60,000 bases of DNA from Phoronis australis. Taxonomy: Eukaryota; Phoronida; Phoronidae. Of the stretch, positions 9,294-23,000 are shown one piece after another. The notes below the pieces were generated by a model. The model was not told where the DNA came from. It was given only the letters and a program-made list of their open reading frames with translations, and made no database searches. Position numbers and translations under genes: made by a program. The stretch lies in the NCBI GenBank assembly GCA_002633005.1, contig NMRA01000369.1, positions 215,881 to 275,880 of the forward strand, read 5' to 3'. Positions within the stretch are counted from its first letter, which is position 1, and the number at the start of each line of letters is the position of its first letter.

Positions 9294-11962
9294 GCATTAA
9301 TTGTTATGGTGTAAATAAGAATAGTATTTCTTCACGCCATATGTTGGTCACCTCACGTGTAGTTCGAAAAGATCTCTGTCCCGACCGGCGTAATCGGCTG
9401 GTGGTCTCAGTGGACTAGAGCGTCTGCTAGGTTTAGTCCCGGGCTTGAAGGTGGCGCTCTGACACTGATCGACGTCAACGCCGTCTATCACAAACTTCAA
9501 AAGTTGTGTCGATGTACGCATGCGTCGCCGGAATTTCTATGGTTACGTTCAGCTTTCAAAAATTGTCTATTTACAAGTTTTTAGGAGATCGTTGAGGAAA
9601 AAGAAAGATTTATATTAAGAAAAGGAAGCCTCTATAAACTTAGGTACTTCAAACTGTGTTTTATAGTTGTAACTGTGAAAGCTTTCATGAAAAATACGTT
9701 ATAGTGTTGTCTTCACGGAATAAACAACATGGCTGCTTACAGTTACACGGGGACGAGCTACTCAGTATTGTCACGGAGGCTATTTCGTCGGTGTAGATAG
9801 TCCCTGAAACAAGCTTTGTAGAAATTTGCCTTATGTGAATATTTGAAGTTCACTGATTAATGAAACGTTTGTTTAAGTTTTCACGTTTCAATTTTCGAAA
9901 GTGTATAAAGCACCGATCTACAGAACTTGTCTAACAGTCTTGGGATTTCACTTACTCCAAGTTAAGGACTCGGGAGGTAGCTTTTGACTTTGCTGCTTCA
10001 TCTTCTTCTTCTTCTTTCGAAGTTCAACAAACGATCGAAGTACCAATCCTTATATGTTGGTGCATGTTAGTGAATAAATTTGAGCTGTGCATAACTGTGA
10101 AAATAACAACTAAACAAAGAGCGGATTAATTAGTGGAAGGATAAAAACAAATTTTACTATTTATTGATTAAGGTTGATGTTTGAGACTTGTGAACAACTC
10201 TATTGTTTCTGGTGAAATGGCATGTTGCGGGAGTCTAGTCCAGTAAAACAGTAGATGGGAAAAAGGAGTTCGCATAGTATGCAATGTGGATGTATTTTCT
10301 CTCAAATTATGAGAGTGGAAATTACGTGAACTAGAATTATGTAGGGGTGGAAGGTATTTGTGGGGAATGGCAACCAGGTTGTGCTTTATGCTATAAGCTG
10401 TATAATATACAGTTTTCGATCGATTTGGATAAAAAGCTACTAAAACAAAATCTGACCGAAACTTAATGTCATTAGAAACTGCATTACCGGTATTTCTTTA
10501 TTAAGCTAGCTTGGTTTCCAATGCGCAAACAATGCCATCAGTCCAGCGTTATTTTGCAGTTAGTGAGTTTGTGGATTGGTCATATGTGTAAATTTTGACT
10601 TTTGAGGCCATGGTATAGTGTGCCATATTTTGGCCTATTTCTCTTTTTGCCCGTTCTCTGAACCACTGCTCTTTCTTGAGGAATTTCTACATGAAGAGTA
10701 CCCTTATCCGTACAGTTCTGAGTGCCACAATTGAAGCAGGTGTTCAAACTTTGGAATCAAATTTTAAAAATTTTATCATCATTTGAAAGCTCCAGCTTTT
10801 GTCAAGAACCCCAAAGTTTGATCTAATTTTAATTTTAGTTAGTTTTAATCTGAAAAAAAGAGATCACTAAAAAAAACTAGTAAATGTCTTTCTTTGGTTA
10901 CTGAGGAGACATGTATAATCATTTTTAATTGCAAAAGTACTAAAATCAAAGCAATATAGATGCTATGTTAATGACAATATACAATTTATATTTGAAAATT
11001 GTTTTGATTTGATAATTTGGAAAAGAGCTTTATTTTGTTTGCATAAGATGTTGCTGTACGACAAAGGTCACTTGTCTGACCTTTAGCGTAGCTGTATCGT
11101 TCTTTCATAGGTTGGAAAATTTCAATCAATCAAAAAATATTTTGCAATTTTGAGCCACAGCGCAATCCGTCAATTCTTTTAATATGTGTTATACATACTT
11201 TTATCCAGCTGGCTTGTAGTCACTTCCTGACATTCAAGAATTTGACTTATGAACATTCGTCACAGATGGCCTACAATTGAGCTTTATGAAAAATAATATT
11301 TGTTGCCATGATTCAATGAAGGTATATGATGAATAAGTTTGTATTAAAGAGAATCAAATTTCTGCAAAACTAATACTATTTCAATGTCTAAATCCATTGC
11401 TAAAATGAACTTAGTGACAGCAGATCTTTTGCCCATGACCCACGATTGTTTAGTTGCTTGTACTAGTGTACAGAAATTCTGGTTAATTTGTCACCATTAG
11501 CGTCCTTCAGGCTTTCCCCTCTCTTATCCACCTGTTAAGGATGTGCAATCTTCCCTAATCCTCGGTCAAAGCAGAGTGAAAAATAAGTTATGGCTCTTTG
11601 GTCCTACCATAAACGAGAGTCTGACAACTTGAACAATTGGCTAAAGATCAATTTTTTAATACTTTGAATATCCATGTAAAGATATTCACTTGTTCATTAG
11701 TAAGAACACTGAATTGAACTTTGTTAATGCAGTTCTAAATTTAGATTTGATTGATTTAGGGTAATGTGGTCACATGGCTCTGTATGTTTTTAAGTGGATC
11801 AGCTGAGTCGCCCGATTGTAGTGGAAGTATTTTGAAGGGCTTCCCAGTAAACCTTCAATTCAAACATCATTTGAAATGACTTCATGTTGAAATGTGTTCC
11901 GAAGCATGTATTGATTAAGTCTTTTAATTTAATTGGTTTAACTATTTCTTAGTGCTTGGAAG
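9294..11962. other. Upstream region of CFAP70; promoter or 5' UTR exon not resolved
   Basis: No protein-coding exon is recognised. The stretch 9400-10020 is less AT-rich than what follows and has CpG-containing patches, so it could hold the start of transcription. A T-rich tract ending ctatttcttag at 11942-11952 sits 10 bases before the CFAP70 start codon and could be the acceptor of a 5' UTR intron, which would put a non-coding first exon upstream. This is inference only. Confidence 0.3.
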
Positions 11963-14900
11963 ATGTCGGCAGAACAAGATGCTCCCGCTGTGAGGACAAC
12001 AGAAACTTTGACAATCACTGTCCTTAGAGCACGCCACCTGGTGAGTGTTGCTGTCATGTGAGTCCCATGCTGTAAGAGAAGTTGAATCTCCCTTTCTGCA
12101 TCCTAATTCAAATAAATAATAAGTTTTCTTAGTCTTACATTAACTTTCACTTGCTTAGTATGACATAGTTTTACTACAAAAGATTACACACTACCAATTT
12201 TCAATTATTTGTCTCGAAAAGCAGGAAAAGCTCACACTCACTGGTTTTTCAAGTATGGCTCAAGATATTCAAGCATAGCATAGATTTTTTCAAACCTAGC
12301 ACAGCGACATGTTTGAACAGATCTAGTGAGAACTTTGCTCAGAATACACTGTGACAGTCTCTAATTACAGAGAGGGAACCGAGGAGATGTGGTCACGTCG
12401 ATGGTCAAGGCTGAATACAATGAGAGAAACCTGGGAGAGTCCACCAAAGTCGAATGCTCTCCTGAAGCTCCTGCTGAGTACAACTTTAATGCCACCTACA
12501 ACATCACATTCGATAACTATGAGATCCTGGATGAAATGTCTTATAAACCAGTGTTATGTAAGTGGTGTAATTAGTTTGGACAGGACGTTGAACTTGTAGT
12601 CAGCTGTTGAGTTGAAGTAGTCTTAGGACAGTTGACGTTCGTAGTGTTTAATAAGTTTCAAATAACATTTTAACTGTTCATTTTAACTGTTTGTTTTAAC
12701 TGTTCATTTTAACTGTTTGTTTTAACTGTTCATTGTCAACTCATGAAAGTTTAGTTGTATTTTCTGAATTCTCAAATGAGTGAAAAATCATTCACTATAA
12801 TTGGTTGGTCGTAATTTTTTCTGAAGTGTGTCAATTTTGTACCAATGAATTAAAAACATGAATTTCTAACAAAACACAAACTACTGGTGATTTCTTGTTT
12901 GTTTGAAGAAATATAGTATTCTTCAGTCTTATGTGCTGGGAAGCATGTCTCTGTGATAGAAGTTCTGTTGAAATCCAACAGTGACAGTGATAGAAGTTCT
13001 TCCAAAGGAGAAGAAACAGAAAGAAGAAAAGACTGTCGTCTTGGGCCAGTGCACAGTGGACCTTCTGCCTATGGTAAAGGGTGAGACAAAACATCGCAGC
13101 ACGCTTGTCATCCACCCCGTGCCTGGCTCTGTGCTGGAGAACTTACCGGCTGACAGCCCTAAGGTAATTTGTGTTGAGATCTATTGATTGTGCGACTCAT
13201 GGATTAGGGTAATAATCCCTATAGACTTGGCCAAAAGTATTTACAGCACTAGGCTAGCATGTCATTTTTAGAGGATGCCGCTAATGTTTTGTCTTTCGTA
13301 AATTGTGTTGGGTTTCCTCACTCATGACTTGCTAGATCTTCTTGATTGCAAGGTGCATAGTTTTCCCCTCCAAATGCTGATTAACACGTTCCAACTGTTG
13401 ATAATTGTTTCTGATTTAGACTACTTTGTAGGGAAACTTCCTTGAGTGTCATTAATACTATGATGGTGTATCCTTTTAAAGGCATCCTGCTGTATTTACC
13501 AGTTTATGGTCATACGCAAATCCATTGTGAAATTGAAAATTCATCTTGGTATAGTATTTGATTGGACTGTTGCACAGGATTAAGCTATCAGCCAAAATGC
13601 CTATCCCAAACTATATATACCGTCTATGATACTGAATACTGTGCATATTCATTTAACTGTGTACTGCCGAGTGAGTACGCATGATCATTTGATGTTAAGT
13701 GACGTGTCTGTATTCTTTTGCTGTTCTATCTCTTCAGCCTGAATTGGACATCCAGTTGTCCGTCAACGAGCCCTTGTTATCTGAGCAGCAGCTCAACAAT
13801 GCCAACCTAGCGTCCATTACTGTTGAGTCCCTGTTCTCACCACCTGAAGCATTCCAATTGACTGGCCAGCAATACCTGTATACGGCGTGTACCCCCCTAC
13901 CAGTGGGAGCTGAGGTAATGGATGGGATACTGCTGATTGACTTTGTATTACTAATTGGTTGGGTTCTAGTTGGGTTTTGTTTTTGTTTTTTTTCTTTTAT
14001 ATTGAGTTCCTGAGATTTTTGCACAGGACAGGATATTGCACGCCATCACTCTTAACTTGCCACCAAAGAGTGATGAATTATGCACTCATTTGTGCATGTA
14101 TGGGCATGTAATTGGGATAGAAAGGAAGGTGACGACTTGTTTAGACTACTGACAAGTTATGCAATGACAAGTTAAGTGAGATGGTGTGTATTTTGAACAA
14201 TTTAGTTGGGAAATATTGAAGTCTGCTGAATACCCAGACGGGGACCAGAAAGAGACATTTTGAGGTATTAAAGATGTCTCATATGGAGTGCTGTGTTCTT
14301 TATGGGATACAGAAGACTTGCATGTACTGGACTGTTTCAAGAATTTTTGTGATATTTCGCAGTTCATCTAAGCTGCTCATAGTTTTGATTTGATTTGATT
14401 TTGCACTACCACTGGTGTTGTGTTGGTTGCCTTAACCAAATTCATTTTTGATCTAAGTACATAACTATACACCAGAGGGCACCGTACTAATTTCTGTTGA
14501 AATCAGGACATCTGGCAAGATCTCTTATTTGAAAAAATCTTTACCTGGTCCAGTTTCTTAGCACACGTACGTGTGATAATTGAGCTATATGCTGATTAGA
14601 CTAGTTAACACGATGTTACTTTAAAATATAAATTGTTACAACTCAATGTTTAAGAGTTTGTTGGTGGCATAGTTCCCATATGTCCCATTCAAATCTTTCA
14701 TCAGCCAGACAACTGGATCAGACGGGGTTTTGATGCTTGAGCTTGCTTGTCATGTTGGCGCATTCCCAATCTGGGAGAGGCTGTGTTGGGGAGGATTCAA
14801 AACCTGGTTGTAGCTATTTTTTCTATAAATTTTAATGTACTAGGTACGTTTGCTTTTTGTTGGTTCTTATTTAGTGTTGTCATGTTCCTATTGAAAGAAA

Positions 14901-17015
14901 CAGGAAGGACGAGATTGTTTTTGAAGTGACCTTCTCTTGTGTTTGAGATGTTATTTAAAAGTTTTCAGCTATGCGTAAATATTCCTTTGGTTTTCATGAA
15001 TGAAATATTAGATGTTGGACCACTCTAAGCACCGACGTAAATCAGCAGGGGGACACGAGCATGCAGCTGTCATGTGTGATGAGGTATTGGTGGTTGTATG
15101 ATATGATGTGATAACACTCCTCATCCTGCCACATCAAACTTGAACACCAGTCAAGCGTACCATAGTTCACAACCTGTTGCAAAACTAAGGCTTAGCCTAT
15201 GGCTTGTGAAAAGACTGCACTGTGTAATGCCTGACAATTGACTATTAAAAGTATATTGGCTATGAACCCATCTTCCGTCAAAAACCGAACTTTTGATTTA
15301 GAGCACTTACGTTGCTAAAATTGGTCTCAGTATGTTCCTCACTCAAAACAGAAGTGATATTGTTGAAAGAAGTGTTTCATTTACTGGTTGAGACCAAGTT
15401 CAACAAGTTGGCTGGTGATATTGGGCATTAGCTTTTTTGCGTAGCATTAGATCTCAAGCCATAACAAACATGAGTTCTTTTGAAGTCCAGAGACCACTTC
15501 TCATCCGAGTAAATGAAACATTGAAAGCAGTTCAATTTTAGACAAAAATGATTGCCAAAACTGCATTTTTTTCATTTTTCAAGGCTTCTAATGCTGTTGT
15601 GGTTGCCCACAATTTTTCAAAATAACTGTTGGTAGCGATAGCACTCAGCACTAAGCATCTTATAGCTTTCCATACAAAAGAGAAAAATGAAATTTTGCAT
15701 GTCCACCATATGGTGTGGTGAGACTTTACTGAACTGGTCTAAATCAAAACTGAGTTTCTTTGACGGAATGTGGGTTTATGTTAGAGCTTAGCTAGAAATT
15801 ATGTGCTAGTTAACACTAGTCTGATATGGACGCAACAGTTTGTATTTAGTTATAGAATGGACACTTGAATTTAAAGATGGTGTAAATCAAGCACATACAC
15901 AAGCAAATTCATGAAACTATGCTCTGTAGTGAAGCCTAATAAAGCCAAATCTTTGTAGTACATAATGCTTAAGTGTGGGCGGTTTAACCCTTGTGATACC
16001 AGGATTTATTTGCTGTGATTCCCCGAGTGAGTGGATAGCATTGTTTGATGCAACTGATAACAGGTTCGTTTGAATTGTGTGAAAGTGTTTTTGTGAGAAT
16101 GTGTGAAGCACAGCTGTTATTGTGGATAATTAGTTAATTTGAATATTGCCATATCAACCAGCTTTGTACAAAATACAGCTGCACAATTTGTGTAGTCATG
16201 TTAACTCTTTCAATCTCAATTCAGACTTGTGTTCAAAAGGCTAGATAAATTTCGAGAACCAAAAGCCAGGCCCTTTTGATTTTATTGACTATTCTTGGTT
16301 GAGAGGATCCTGTCCTTTTTATCCCCAACTTTAAATTGTATTACAGGTCATAGAAGTTTCAGTGGTGGATAAAGTACTCATATATTGAATTAAAATAAGT
16401 TAGCCGTGACAGAGAAGTTCCAGAGTTTGAACAGCAACAATGACGGTGTATCAGAACATATGGACATTTTAATTTATGTTTTAATGACGTTTTAGTATTG
16501 TTTTTTGCCTCGTGGGTAAATTTAATGAGCTGTATTCAGTATGCTGAACTTTTTTTCACTTGTCCCATGCACTCAAAGGATAGTAAAGATGAGCACAGCT
16601 CTGACATCTGTTGGTGTGTCATTGTATCACACATCTTGCACAGTTTTTCCAGTGTCGGGGGGTTTCCGTCATTGAAGAGGTATTTCAGGTCTGGAATGTG
16701 TACTTGTTCAGACTTCTTGATATTTCTGGTTCATTTTATTGATTTATTGTATGTGAATATAATTGAACTTAAAACGTTAAGATACAGTGCTTGATACCTC
16801 ATGAAGCACTGAAGTGTCGCTAATGTTGACACTGCTTTTGACAGGAAGTGGTACTGTTCACAAGAAATTAATTATTTTTAATTTCAGAAAGAGACTTTGA
16901 TCGTGTTCCCAACTGGAACCCTGAAGCCTGGAGTGGAGAAGGAACCTCACAACAAACAGTTGAAGTGGATGGCACCAGGGGGCGCTCAGGGACAGGCAGC
17001 TTATATATCTGATAG
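11963..17015 (+). other. CFAP70: CFAP70 N-terminal beta-rich (C2-like) domain exons
   Basis: The first five coding exons encode residues 1 to about 250. They open with [12 protein letters not shown], continue [13 protein letters not shown] and carry the very conserved lysine-rich patch [18 protein letters not shown]. The alternation of short beta-like stretches suggests a C2-like fold. In the family this half is the part thought to place the protein on the axoneme. The C2-like assignment is inference; the family match is direct. Confidence 0.7.
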
Positions 17016-20000
17016 GTAGGACAGTGTCGTCTGCTTTTAGTAGACAAGTCTTTTAGTTTGTGATAAGGCTTAGTGCAATGGTAGATTGGGAACAGGTTTT
17101 ATAGGTGCGTAATACAGACTTGACACATTCTCTCTCTTTCCTATAAAGCAACAGTTCCCATTTTTGTGTTGTTGACCACTTTTCATATTTAAGTTACTAA
17201 GTTTTACATTTTAAGGTTTCGTGTAAATATTCCAGAGTCTGTTTTGATGAAAAAAAAACTTCCATTAGGTTACAAAAGTGCTTAACGGCTAATGTGGCAT
17301 TGTGGGTAAATACAGTGAGATTCGAGTGTTGCTGCTTAATTTAGGACAGCACTGCCATTTACCTAACTGTGTGTTTATGCCTGTCAGTTTTGTAAGACTG
17401 CAACATGTGGCCTTGAGTCGTCACCATGTGGCTGAGTTAACTTGAGCTATGTAGGTCAAGCAATTTGTTTATGACTTCTATTGAGAGTCCATATCGCCTC
17501 TGAGGTGCACAGTCAGGTTAATAAAGTGCACAGTGTTGACATTGGACAATGTTTTGACGCACAAAGCACTGACAACTAATATTCATTTATATTCAAATAG
17601 AAAGAACTGGTTGAATCTTCACAAAATCTCGACAGGTGTTGCTCCATCCATGTTTTTGAAATTGCTAGAACTATTAAATTAATCATTAAACTATTAGCGA
17701 CCATGTGCAGTAATATCACATTTAACTCCTACAAAAGTTCTACATTAGCCTAGTAAGCTTCCAAATGATTTTGGCAAAAGAGATATCCAGGTTTGACAGA
17801 GTTCTGTTGAAGTCTATAGTTTATTTCGAAAACTACTGTGACTTGTATTAGTGGAGACAGACTGTCTTAAACTTCAGTCGAAATTGTTTTTTATTGCAGT
17901 TTCGTAGCTCAAGACGCCATTGAAGATGAGGCTGGTGACTTCCGTACTAAAGAGGAGCGGGAGCATCGTGCGGTAGCAGAACACGAGAAAAACCGCGTTC
18001 TCTGGAACACAGTTCGCAGATCTTACCTTCCGCCTGATGCTTGTAAAACGTGAGTCGTCTGTCTCCATTTCTTTGGCTTCCTTTACAGCTCTCCTTTACA
18101 AAGTCTTTGAGCACATTTGACTTGGGACTTAAGGCATTTGACTGTTGGCAATAATTGCTCAGTTGGGCTTGCTTTACGCTTTTTTGGTTGATTTGCTGTT
18201 ATAGTTTCTTGTTTGTACAGTAAATATTAAAACTGAATAAGGCTACATTCCTCCTTCATTTCCCAAGTTCAAATTTAATGTATACATCGTATCGTATTTA
18301 GTGCACATTTAAGGCACCACATCTCATTTCCCAACCGCCAACTATGCAAGGCTTCTTACTGCTTGGGAATACACTTGGCACTTACCACAACAGCACCTGC
18401 ATTTTATGACTGGCTTCTTTTGTTTGAGAATTATAGGGAACAGAGATTGGGGTTAGTGATAACCACTGCCGGTTCCTGGTATCATTCTTTCCTGATCATT
18501 TTTGACATTGCAAATTATAATAACTGATTAGAATCGGTTCCATCATTGTAAATTGAACTTTCTCCGTTGTTTGAATGACAAAAGTCAGTTAACTGCGACA
18601 GAAGAAAAGAGAAATAACATGAAGCGCAACTGCTGTTCCTTTGTTGGCATGTCCAGCTGACCTCTATTACGTACGGTACCTGTCTGAGCTGCACAATGAA
18701 GTGACTTGACTTGTGTACACCACCACTTATTGGAGTGGTCTTAATACCCCCAAATAATTCACTGAAATTTGAATGGGGGAGCACCTCGTAAATGCACTCT
18801 GTTATTACCAAAAGATCTCCATGATAGCAAGTAACAGCATATGTTCACGAAAACAACAACGGTTTTAAAACTTGACATGTTTAGGTGGCCACTTTATTAT
18901 GACTTCTGAGGATGGTGTTTAATAAATGACACCGAAACATGTCAAGTTTTAAAACCGTTGTTGTTTTCGTGAACTCTGTTATTACTAGTTCATCACACAA
19001 AAGGGGGACAGAAGTGATGCACTTTATGTGTGTGACATGCTAAATAGGTTGTCATTCGTGACAGCTGCAAGTAAATTGTGTCTTGGTTTGTAATCATAAC
19101 ATTGGGAACTTGACGCCTTGATTGTTCTGTGCTATAAGTGATACGTGTTACAGGTTACAAGACAAGATAGCCAAAACTCGCTACTGGCCTGTTGAAGTGA
19201 TGAGAATGCCTCTGCCATCTGGAAACAAAGGCAAAAAGGTACTGTAATTGTGGGCAGTCTCTTGTTCTAATGGAGACATTTCATTTGCAAACCATACTTA
19301 ATACCTAGTCCAAATTCATACCTGCATGTGGATGACCGTCTTATTTCAAGTCCAGGGATTTGAATGTGCATTCTTGTTGAGATTTTCTATTGCTATACTG
19401 CTGGGCTGCATTCCGTAGACCACAAGACATCAGCTTGCAATTCATAGACATGTCAAGGGGGTCCACCCCCCTTTTTTCCCTTGACTTCAGTGGTATCAAA
19501 TCTAGAATTTTAAAGTTGACTGGGCCCCTCTTGTAAAAAAATCCTTGATCTGACCTCCTTTAAATACAAAATCCTATATCAACCCCTGCCTTTGCGTCAA
19601 CAAATCTTTATTTGTGGAACAAAAACACTGTGAATTAAATCCTTACAATTCAACTTTCAAACTGTAGGCTAGTAAACCCTGATCATACTTACAAAACACT
19701 CGCCTTTCATAGGTGTGATTTTGCAATGTCTTGCGAGATCTTGCTTTTCTCACAAGATTCTTGGTCTACGGAACGCTCTCCAGATTTTATTAATTGTTGT
19801 AATTCTGTTAACCAACACGCCCTTTATCTATGGTGGTCATCACAGGACTGTGCACCCAAGGATTTTGGAGCATTTAAATGTGAATTGTGCCTATCATGAT
19901 GTACGATTTTTACATTTATCAATTTTAATATTCTTACAAAAAGTGATATTGAAATGCGCGTTGTGATCTGTCTTCAACACATCTAGAAATTTTAACCATA

Positions 20001-23000
20001 AATTTGGTATCTCAAGTAAGAATTTCTGGTATTATTAAATAACAAAAAACTTAGCTGATTTATACAGCCAGGGTGATGCAATCTTTTGACGTATGACTAT
20101 TGATAAAGTTAATTACTAACAGTTTGTAAAATTTTCTGAATGAATCACAATAATATACTTCCTAACATTATGATAATACTTTGTGAGTTGTGTAATTTGT
20201 CAAATGGTTTCAGTCATGTCACACGACTTACCTGTTCACTTCACCAGGTGTTCATATTTCCGGGCGGAGGTCGGGTGGTTAGTACTGAGACTCTTTTGCA
20301 CATGCCGACATGTACTCCAGCACGCGCTTGAAAAGCTCGTGTTAATTATGCATTTTATCATTTTGCTCAGCAAGATGTGTGGTCATTTTATTTGCCAATG
20401 AAAGTTACTGAGGCAAACAGAATATTTGGAAATTTTATTAGTCATAGTTGGGTTTGTGTGGCACGCTTCACTTTCCTTGCACTACTTTTATGCTCTAAGA
20501 AGAAGCTCACTGAATTTATATGCCCCCACACACAAACACAAACACAAACACACACACACAAATTTGGGATATTCAAAATGTTGAGGCAATACTTTACATC
20601 CACCATTCAAATAAGTGTGATAGCCTACTAGTTGTCTTGGTGATTTTAGCACTTGCGATGGCAGGCACAGATCCAGGATCATGGCCGCAGGGGGTCTTTC
20701 ATGAAAAGTGACAAAAATTTGGTCTTATGCGACCCACTTTACAGTTGTCGAGTAAAGTGTTAGTCAACATGCAATGATGAGCACACCACTGCATGAAAAT
20801 AACTTGTAGAAATTTTCTCAGCAAGTTGCTGATTCTTTTCTAAAGTGAGTTGCAATTATTTTTTAGAAATAGTTATGTAGAGCGCAAGATCAAATTTCTG
20901 TCTTAAGTCTTTTAAAGTCACTTTCGTGAAACAAACCCATGGTATCTCACAATAGACAGACATAGGTGACTTTTCATACTCCTCCATCACAGCAATACGG
21001 TCATGCACGGGACATGGACCCTTGGCCTCTACCCTGGATCTGTGTTTGTATGGCAGAACAACTCTGGTAAAATTCTAGCACCCCTGTATGCCTTGTCTTG
21101 TTATCCTCCGTATTCTAATGCGATGTTATTTTCTACCTTATCTAGAGAAAACCTGACCACCTGGTAACGATATTTTCTTTGAAGGCAGCTTTGTTATTGT
21201 TGGGACTGTTTTGGGCTTCTAGTTACTGAAGACTTTGTCATTGTCGAGATAGTTATTGTTATGGTGAAAATATGTCCATTCAATTGTAACAAAACATTTT
21301 AATTGAACATGGAAAGGACTGTCACAAATGCTCGTCCTTTTGAAAATGATGACAGCCTCCCATGGCAACCTAAATGCGCCAGGCAAGTGTAAAAAATGTG
21401 AAATGTTAATTTTTATCAGTGCCAAACAATTTGAGTTTGTCATCAGTTAAAGCAGACACAATAACTATCTTCAAATCGCAGCTTTAAATGTTGGTGTTTG
21501 TTAGTCATTGTGCTTGCGTCAGATGTTAGCGGGTTGGGAGCTACAGCCAATTGGAATCGCTATAGCTGTGTTTACTATTTACGTATTCACTTAGTTTAGT
21601 CCTGTCACTCATTAAAGTTTTTTTTCAGCAAATTCTTTCAAGTGGTGTATTTTATTTTTGGTAACTGTAGTAACCGAATGGGGAGAAATCCTGAGCGTTT
21701 AGACCAGGCATTCATTAATTGTTAGCTTTACCTGGATTTCACTCATGAAAGACCTGGAAAAAAACAAAACACATATTTTGCCAGCACGGAAACTGATGGG
21801 AAATTAAAAATAAATGAAAAGCCTGGGACATGGAAATTCCATGAAAGATCAATAAGTCACCTAACTCGGAAGTCATGTCGCTTTTATCACGTGTTCATTT
21901 AAATGCCTGGAAGGAGTTGTTTGTAAAAAGTTCTACTTTATTGTCTATTTTTTGCGGTAAAGCAGCTCGGGGGAAGTGAAAATTATATCCAGGAAAGTCA
22001 TGGATTTCTCAAGGAAAATGAAAGCACATTGTGAGTGGGAATCATGTCACATTCTGTTGTGTTGGGAAAATTGTTACTGCAGACCGGTTAGGTGTGACTT
22101 TTGTGTTAGGGCAAGGTAATATTCCCAAGGCCATTGTCATGCTTACACCCTTGTCATTGTAGGATGAAGACAACGCTGTTTTCTTTCATGGTGTGGCCTA
22201 CGTCAACATGGCACCCCTTCTGTACCCCGGAGGTGAGACTGAGACAAGGAATTTTTTGAACATTGTTTTGTATCATTATCTGAAATCTGGTGTATTCATT
22301 CTGAATACTGTAACAGTATAATACCTATGAGAGCGCAGACACGAAAGAGCAGTTTCACGAGAGATTCTCAATTTCTTTGTTGTTTTAAAAACATGCCAAA
22401 AGTTGATTCTTCATTACGTCCATATTCTTTTGGATGTTATAACTTAGAAAGACTTACAAAGATTTTTTATACTAAGTGCTTTTGTGTCCGTATTCAAGAG
22501 GTTGATATATGTTATTCAAGTAAATGTAAATCTCGTGTTTTTCACATAGTGAATATAGCTTTCAATGTAGTGGCTGCCTGACTGGCAAGCTTTGTATTTA
22601 GTGCAATGTGTTTTAAATTATTTTGTTATCTCAGTTTTCTGGGTTGTAATGGTTCTTATTTATGTAAACTTTAGGTTTTGAAATTATTTGGAAAGAATAG
22701 TACTGTGTAGTGTCATTAATGCACAGAGTAACGCGAGTACATTGTTCAATTGGAACTTTTTGTGCATATTTTCATAGGTAGCGTGTACCTTTTGTGATTT
22801 TGACATGAAATTGTGAAATATTGTGTTTCAGTGAAACGCATCCGTGGTGCATACAAAGTGTATCCCTTTATTGAGAGTGAAAATTTTGAGAAGGTGAGTA
22901 ATAATATTAGCATACATTACATGACTTTCAAAAAGAAACGGTGACAATTATCAGTCATGAGGCTAATGTTTGTGTGCTTATACTACATCCGCTCGAGTAT

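Noticed and set aside
8894-9418. 174-codon open frame across the N run
   Set aside because: Most of it is Ns, and the sides have no recognisable protein and no splice borders.
10360-10374. gtggggaatggcaac as an RFX X-box for the ciliary gene
   Set aside because: Only the right half (ATGGCAAC) fits. The left half is poor and the spacing is one base off, and it is far from a proven transcription start.
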